From: Takakia lepidozioides
Lineage: Eukaryota > Streptophyta > Takakiopsida > Takakiales > Takakiaceae
Length of the DNA: 64,000 nucleotides
NCBI GenBank assembly: GCA_030704615.1
Contig: CM060731.1
Location: forward strand, 82,068,756-82,132,755
Direction of reading: 5' to 3'
Shown here: positions 56,440 through 64,000 of the stretch, one piece after another
Layout: each line of letters opens with the position of its first letter
Numbering within the stretch: position 1 is the stretch's first letter
Position numbers and translations under genes: made by a program
The notes under the pieces: model-generated
Database searches by the model: none
The model's input: the letters and a program-made list of their open reading frames with translations, nothing else
Told to the model about the DNA's origin: nothing

Positions 56440-59365
56440 TCAGGCATGTGAGGATCGCAAGATCCCATGTATGTAACCCCCTGCCATAATCAAAGAGACA
56501 AGTGACACAACACCAGCTGGAAACACCTTTCCTGAATTTTTGTATCGAGAGCCCATCACAAACAAGAGAAGCCCTGAAACAGCTGCAGAACAAAGATCCA
56601 ATACTCTGGTTAAGGGCCTCAGGAGGTTAAACATCCTCTCCACTCACAGCTGCAGTTCTTCATTTCAAGTGCATCAATTTCTCTCTCTCTCCCTCTCGCT
56701 CTTGGTTAATTGACTCTATATCTTGGAAGCAGGATTGCCCCGTCAAACAGGCCGAGTCCTGGCGGAAGAGAGTAGAAGAGATTCTCAAGGATCTGAATTC
56801 TCAAGGATCTGAATCTAAGTCCGCAAGCCTTGACCCTGCTGGATTAGTCTGACTTAGAGGCTGTAGTGTCGAAAGCCATGGTCTGTTCCCAGGAAATTGT
56901 CTCATGAAAATGAAGTTAGGCAGAAAACTTCCCTGAACTTGTTTCCAGTCTGTGACATGGGAGAGGCCATCATGGGTGACCTCAAGGGTTTACCCACCCT
57001 CGGCACTAGACTGGGCAGGAAGCCTACCTTTGAACAGCAAACAGAAGTAGAGAGGAAAGGGGGATTGCAAATTCCCGGTGTGTGGGCAACCTAAGGACAA
57101 TATTCACTTTCTGATTCATTGTCCTGGGTACTCTCACCAGAGAGAAGTCCTCTTCAAATCCGTCAAGGGAATTGTGCGTGTACCTCTGTTTACCAACTTT
57201 GAAAGTCTCGAGGCTGAGCCAAAAGCCCAGGCCCTTTGGGCCTAGTTATTGGGCAAACCACACACACAGATTCATGCTTGTGTGAAGGGAATTCTAGAGG
57301 ATATCTGGAAAACTCGGATCAATTGTCTGTTCCAAGGTAAGTCATACTACTGGTGTCAGCCCCTGACAAAGGTAGTTTCTGTCCCTTTGTGTTCTGCTCA
57401 AACTGAGTGCGGGTTCAATGGCCACAAGTCTACAGCAAACAATGTCTTATGAGTACATTCTGTCTCCCTCTTGTCTGCCCAAACTGGGCACGTGGTCTAT
57501 GGCCACAAGGCAACGGAAAAATGTCTTCTGAGCACATTCTTGCTCTCTCCATACCTTGCTGTTAGATTCTGATAATTGAAGTGTTGTATCCAAGCTCTGC
57601 ACTGTTCAGAAATTGCTTAGAAGACAAGGTGAACTGATACTCTTTGCAAGTGACAAGGTTATGATCATAGTAACTATCTCAAGTCAAAAGGTAAGGGGAT
57701 GGGGTTTTGGGAGGAGTGAGGCACTTACCAACACCGATAGAGGACGCAAGGACAGGGTTCGAGGGCAGGTTCAGATAGACATAATAGAGGATCAGAGCTG
57801 ACCCTCCCCCTGACAGCAATGACTTGCTGCTCCCAGATTTTGCAAATCCGATCACTCCTCCCACTGCCATGGAATTTCACCAAGAGAGAATTGGAAAGAC
57901 CTTAGTACTCAAAGGAAGTGCAAACGGAGCATAAGTATGTGGTTTTCCGAAGGATATTGCTATAGCTTTCAGCTTTCATGCACATGGAACCCTCAAAAAA
58001 TTTCAAAATTAAACAGAACTAGGGAGACTTTGCTTCAATCGCATACTGAAAAAATTGATCATGGGACTTACTCATAACGCAAAACTTCCGAGATGATGGT
58101 CCTCTCCTGTGCTGAATAGAAGGATGAAGGCAAAAGAAAGAGAGAAATGTATGGGTACACATGCTACCATACTAGTCATATCATTGCAGACCTTCAGACC
58201 GCACATTTAACATGCAGAGCAAAAGAAGGAATGGTGGATGGACGCGCGCTTAGTTTATGAATGAGGACCTTTCGACGAGTAGAACTCAGGTTGGAACACT
58301 GCAGAAAGAGCAAAATGTCTCAAAGAACTACACATTCAGTCGAGAGACACACACAGCACGGATCAAACCGAAAAGATGGCTTTGGCTCCGTCATATGTGG
58401 TAGTAAGGAAAAGCAGACGTCGCACGAGATGCCATTTGAGAATACATGGGTGACACTTAACATGAGTGAGCCGGCAAGAATGTGCAAGACAGATCACCCG
58501 AAAAAACAACCGCAGATGAAAAAAGTTGTCTGTTTATCGAGTGAAATAGAGAGAGCGAGAGAGACAAAGAGCACTTACGACCAACAAGGACTGCATACGC
58601 CAAGGTCAGCTTCTGCGACATAGACAGCTTCATCTTTCCGTCACCACTTCCCTCTTCCTGTCCTCCCTCACCACCGTTCCCGTTGCCTCCCCCGCCGCCA
58701 CCACCGCCGCCGCCGCTCCCGTCTCCTCCCAACCCTCCTTGCCCCCCGCTCGTATCTCCCTCCAAATTCTTGATGTCAGCAAATGTTGCCCCTACGTCGC
58801 CAAAATCTTGTTCGTCTATCCCTGTAGTCTCTCCAACCACTTCTACGCCTGCAATCGCCACAGTACCTGGACCATACGCAAATGGAGCTGCGTACCTCTT
58901 TGGACTTCCGTACTTCACAGGCGTCGAGTAATCTGCAGGGGAACCATAAGCCCAGAAACTGGGTTCCGGTGAGCTTCCTCCGTCCTCTGCTGGAGATGGA
59001 TTTGAAGGTACAGGAGAGCTGGGAGTTTGATAAGGCCTCGGTGCACCGTATTCTTTGAGACCGTATCCAGCCGATGCAATCACATAACTGAAGGACTTAA
59101 GCGTCACAGACCTTGAATTGGCCCCTGACGACCGAAAGAAATGCGGATTTTTCTTGCGATATATCACAGGCAACCTGAGAGAGGGAGAGGCAGGGGGGGT
59201 AACGAGAGGAGCAACCAGAGAAACAATGCAAGGGGATTCAGTAAAAGAAGAGAATGAGATTGATCTCTCCGAATGTGTGAAGCGAGGCCTAGACGATGAA
59301 AGAGAGGACGAGCTATAGGAGAGACGCGAATGCAATGCCAGCGGAGAAGCACAGGCGAGGTCCAT
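56440..59365 (-). CDS. Chloroplast FAX/TMEM14-family protein, three exons
   Basis: Exons 59365-58579, 57863-57729 and 56582-56440 join at GT-AG sites in phase 1 and 1, giving 354 residues. Residues 1-60 are Ser/Arg-rich, as in a chloroplast transit peptide. Residues about 100-215 are a Pro/Tyr/Gly-rich linker ending in a poly-Gly tract (GDGSGGGGGGGGGGNGNGGE). The C-terminal 110 residues hold the TMEM14 domain: MSQKLTLAYAVLVGLGGVIG, FAKSGSSKSLLSGGGSALIL, YYVYLNLPSNPVLASSIGVA, FVMGSRYKNSGKVFPAGVVS and LIMAGGYIHGILRS, four hydrophobic helices. FAX proteins export fatty acids across plastid envelopes; the Gly-rich long N-terminus recalls the FAX2-type branch. Intron 2 (1.15 kb) contains a LINE fragment. 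No breaks seen; the gene looks functional. Confidence 0.92.
57040..57455 (+). repeat. LINE 3'-end fragment in FAX intron 2
   Basis: Opposite to the host gene. It reads DCKFPVCGQPKDNIHFLIHC, a CxxC...HxxxxC zf-RVT knuckle typical of LINE C-termini, then EPKAQALWA-stop. The tail (57360-57440) matches the repeat at 3590-3617/4438-4545, and a partial second copy of the tail follows at 57480-57530. It differs in sequence from the LINEs at 49 and 63 kb, so it is another family. Confidence 0.65.
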
Positions 59366-59442
59366 GGCTGCAGCGAGAAGAGAATCGGAGCATCGAGAGA
59401 GACGGATTATGGTATCGTCATTTCGCTAATCACGATTCTAAT

Positions 59443-60320
59443 ACGCCATAGCCCCTGCGCTAATTTCAGCTTAACTACACAATACGGGTTACGTGAACGT
59501 TCCCCCCCATGGACGACTGGTTCCGTTCATCTTGCATCTTAATAGAGTCGTCTGGATGGATGATGTTTCGCGTATCTTCTAGGCCCAATCAGGTTTGGAT
59601 TTTGGATAGGGTGGAGGATGAATGGTGGGGTCTGTGATTAAAAACATTAAGATGAACTGTCGTCTGACGAACAATTGTTGTTGGACGAACGATTGTGAAG
59701 TTGGAGTTCGTTGAAATGGAATACGCAAAACAAATTAATTAATAATTATAGTTACTATATATTATATTTGTTGAATGGAAACATTTATGTTACAAAATAG
59801 TACACTCTGGAAGAATATAAACATTCCTGGATGATTCTCTGTTCTTGTTCTGTACAAGGGATCGCCATCTCCATTTCCTTCTACCGAGCTAAGGCATCAC
59901 AAGCAATGACTGGAGCTGTAGGTGGAGGAGGAGAAGCTCTCCATTTCACGTTCCACAAAAAAGCAGATTTGCTTTATGAAAACAAGAGTTGCTCAAAATG
60001 TAGCCTTGCGTGGAAGCTGATCAGTGTTGAAGCCTGTTGGCCAATGGAAATCTGCAGGGGTGCGATCCAGCAACTCCACTCCGGAGGAATCACCGCCACG
60101 CTGTTGCCAGCCAAAACAAAATCATAAATTCGGATACACCTTTGCATGACAGGTCGAGACTCGAGACCAAAAGCAGACAAATGATCAACAAGTATCCAAG
60201 CTATGCAATTGAGAACAGTGTTGTCAGCACACAACAAAAACTTGTGATGACGAAGACACCAAATCACAGAGAAGCTGATTTGCATAATGCAACAATGCAC
60301 CAAATAAATGAGTTGAGCAA
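59443..60320. other. Intergenic between FAX gene and protease gene
   Basis: This 0.9 kb separates the 5' end of the FAX gene and the 3' end of the protease, both on the minus strand; it should hold the FAX promoter. AT-rich tract at 59725-59800. I searched the minus strand for a further protease exon. A candidate phrase resembling a protease C-terminal tail (SKSAFLWNVKWRASPPPP) near 59975-59920 cannot be reached from the last donor in the right phase. Confidence 0.4.
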
Positions 60321-62618
<2,298 letters not shown>

Positions 62619-64000
62619 AATTGAAAGATCCCTCGATAAAAATTCCAAGACAGACTCTTGCAATTCACACCAATTCTCTACTCCAACATCGAACAAGCAG
62701 AGGTGTTCACCGCAGAAACGATGCAGCTTCTCAAGCGCTCATGCCAAAGAGGGCGGAGGGACAGACATATGGAGTAAAGCTTACGTGGCTGCGAAAACGA
62801 GACAGCACATTTAACTCCTACCCTTTTTGACATATTACTGGGCCCACCTGTGTGACCCACTTTAACTTTCCCAGCTTTTACTGGAGTGTGTAAGAACCAG
62901 AAATGGAAAAAACAAGAGAGATAAAAGATAAAGATAAAGATTCTTTAACGTCCACTGAATTTACAGAGAGTACTGCTCAACACACAGGCTATCGAGGGCC
63001 CAATGGACGGTCTGAAGGCACATGTTGAAGGATTGAACCCAGGATCACCTAGGTTATGCACAGGCAAGGCACGAACACCCAACCAGTGGGCTACCTGAGA
63101 GGAAACAAAACCAGAGCCAAAAAACAGCCCAAAAGCAACTGCTGCTCAAGATTGTCTAGATGTGAACCGTGCAGGTAAGCTGCCAAGCATTTCTGATCCT
63201 CATAGTGGAAGACGTCAGATGGAGATTGAGTTCCACGGAATAGACACGGATCTCATAATATAGAGGGCAACAAAAGAAGAAGTGTTCTTCAGTTTCAATT
63301 TCCTGGTTGCGCCCGGTGCAAGTTGGGCATAGGCGGTCCTCCGGTTGCAGGCTTTCCCATCTGCCAGTCTCTATCCGTAGATTGTGGGTGAACCGCCCCA
63401 ATGCCCTCAGGAGGGAAGGAGATAAAGGCGCCGAAAGGTAATTGGGCCGCAAGATTTTATCATCACAGAGAACCAAGAATGGGCCGCGGAGAACCAAGAA
63501 TGTCTCTCGATAGAAATGGAGTTTTGTTGTGAGATTGGGTAGCTTCCAAGTTCTCCTGACATGTAGTTAGATAAGTTCGTTTCTAATGAGTCTGTTGCGA
63601 TCCTGTTTGGATGTGATTTCCATCCCTTCTCGATTCTCTGGCAATAGCGAAGCAATAGAGAGTCCATTGCGCTCAAAAAAACTGCACACTCGAGCATACC
63701 AGGAGTGCTTGAAACCTGCTGTTTTGAGCCTAATGGATGTTGCGAGGCTCTTGCCACGAGCCCCTTGGGAGGGAGGGCTTGTAGCCTTTTAAGAAAGATT
63801 GTAAGCCGGAAGAGGGGCCTCGGTTTGAAGTGGCACGCATGCAAACTCTGCACATAGGATGTGAGATGGAGTTGTGCCTCTGGCGCCAAGCATTGCTTGG
63901 AGAAAAGATGACTGCAATGGTTCCAGATTTTTTTCCCACCAGGAAACTGGGACACCAGGTGCCCAGAACTCACAACCATACGTGGCGGCCGGGGTGACAA

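Noticed and set aside
58683-58931. Plus-strand ORF starting with a poly-proline run
   Set aside because: It is the complement of the poly-glycine codons of FAX exon 1.
59831-60127. 98-codon plus-strand ORF
   Set aside because: No motif, lies antisense downstream of the protease gene, and is not supported by splice or composition signals.

Overview
This is a eukaryotic nuclear window from a plant. The evidence is spliced genes of plant-specific families (a PIN auxin-efflux carrier, a plantacyanin-like cupredoxin, an S1/self-incompatibility-type secreted protein, a chloroplast FAX-type protein, and an RD21-type protease with a granulin domain), together with PPR remnants and a dense load of transposons. 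PPR sequence of the VHG-I/LVD-M type fits a land plant. The divergent PIN and the non-L1-looking LINE make a seed-free plant (bryophyte, lycophyte or fern grade) my best guess, but this is inference.

Layout. 1-5 kb: a dispersed repeat, an S1-like gene on the minus strand, GC-rich degenerate tandem repeats, and a non-autonomous hAT element nested in an older LINE-tail-like repeat. 5.7-9.7 kb: a PIN gene with six phase-consistent exons whose C-terminal exon is missing. 9.95-29.1 kb: a second copy of the dispersed repeat appears in two halves (9952-10218 and about 28753-29103). Between them lie 18.5 kb holding minisatellites, an eroded zinc-ribbon gene, and broken exons of at least five unrelated cellular genes (OPT transporter, RCC1, ARL1/ARF GTPase, CLPTM1, long-chain acyl-CoA synthetase). 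I read this block as one large insertion carrying captured gene fragments. 29.1-34.4 kb: an AT-rich, decayed Helentron in the order DUF6570-like, HUH/Y2 Rep, PIF1 helicase, apurinic-type endonuclease. 34.7-36.5 kb: an RRN7-type zinc ribbon fragment and an uninterrupted 376-codon DUF7869-type ORF.

39.1-46.0 kb: a complete but decayed Ty3/Gypsy chromovirus on the minus strand, with about 570/620-bp LTRs and a 5-bp target duplication. 46-49 kb: a frameshifted trihelix fragment, a minisatellite whose unit is a PPR motif, and a PPR fragment. 49.2-52.7 kb: a LINE on the minus strand; the 3' part of a second copy closes the window at 63.1-64 kb.

54.7-62.7 kb is the gene-dense, apparently functional part: a two-exon plantacyanin-like gene (+), a three-exon FAX-family gene (-) and a four-exon granulin-domain papain-like protease (-). 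Splice sites and phases close exactly for all three. I see no operon-like cooperation between genes; the connecting theme is transposition, nested insertion and capture of exons.

Limits: everything was read by eye. Exon edges of pseudogenes are approximate, and family names come from motif recognition, not database searches.
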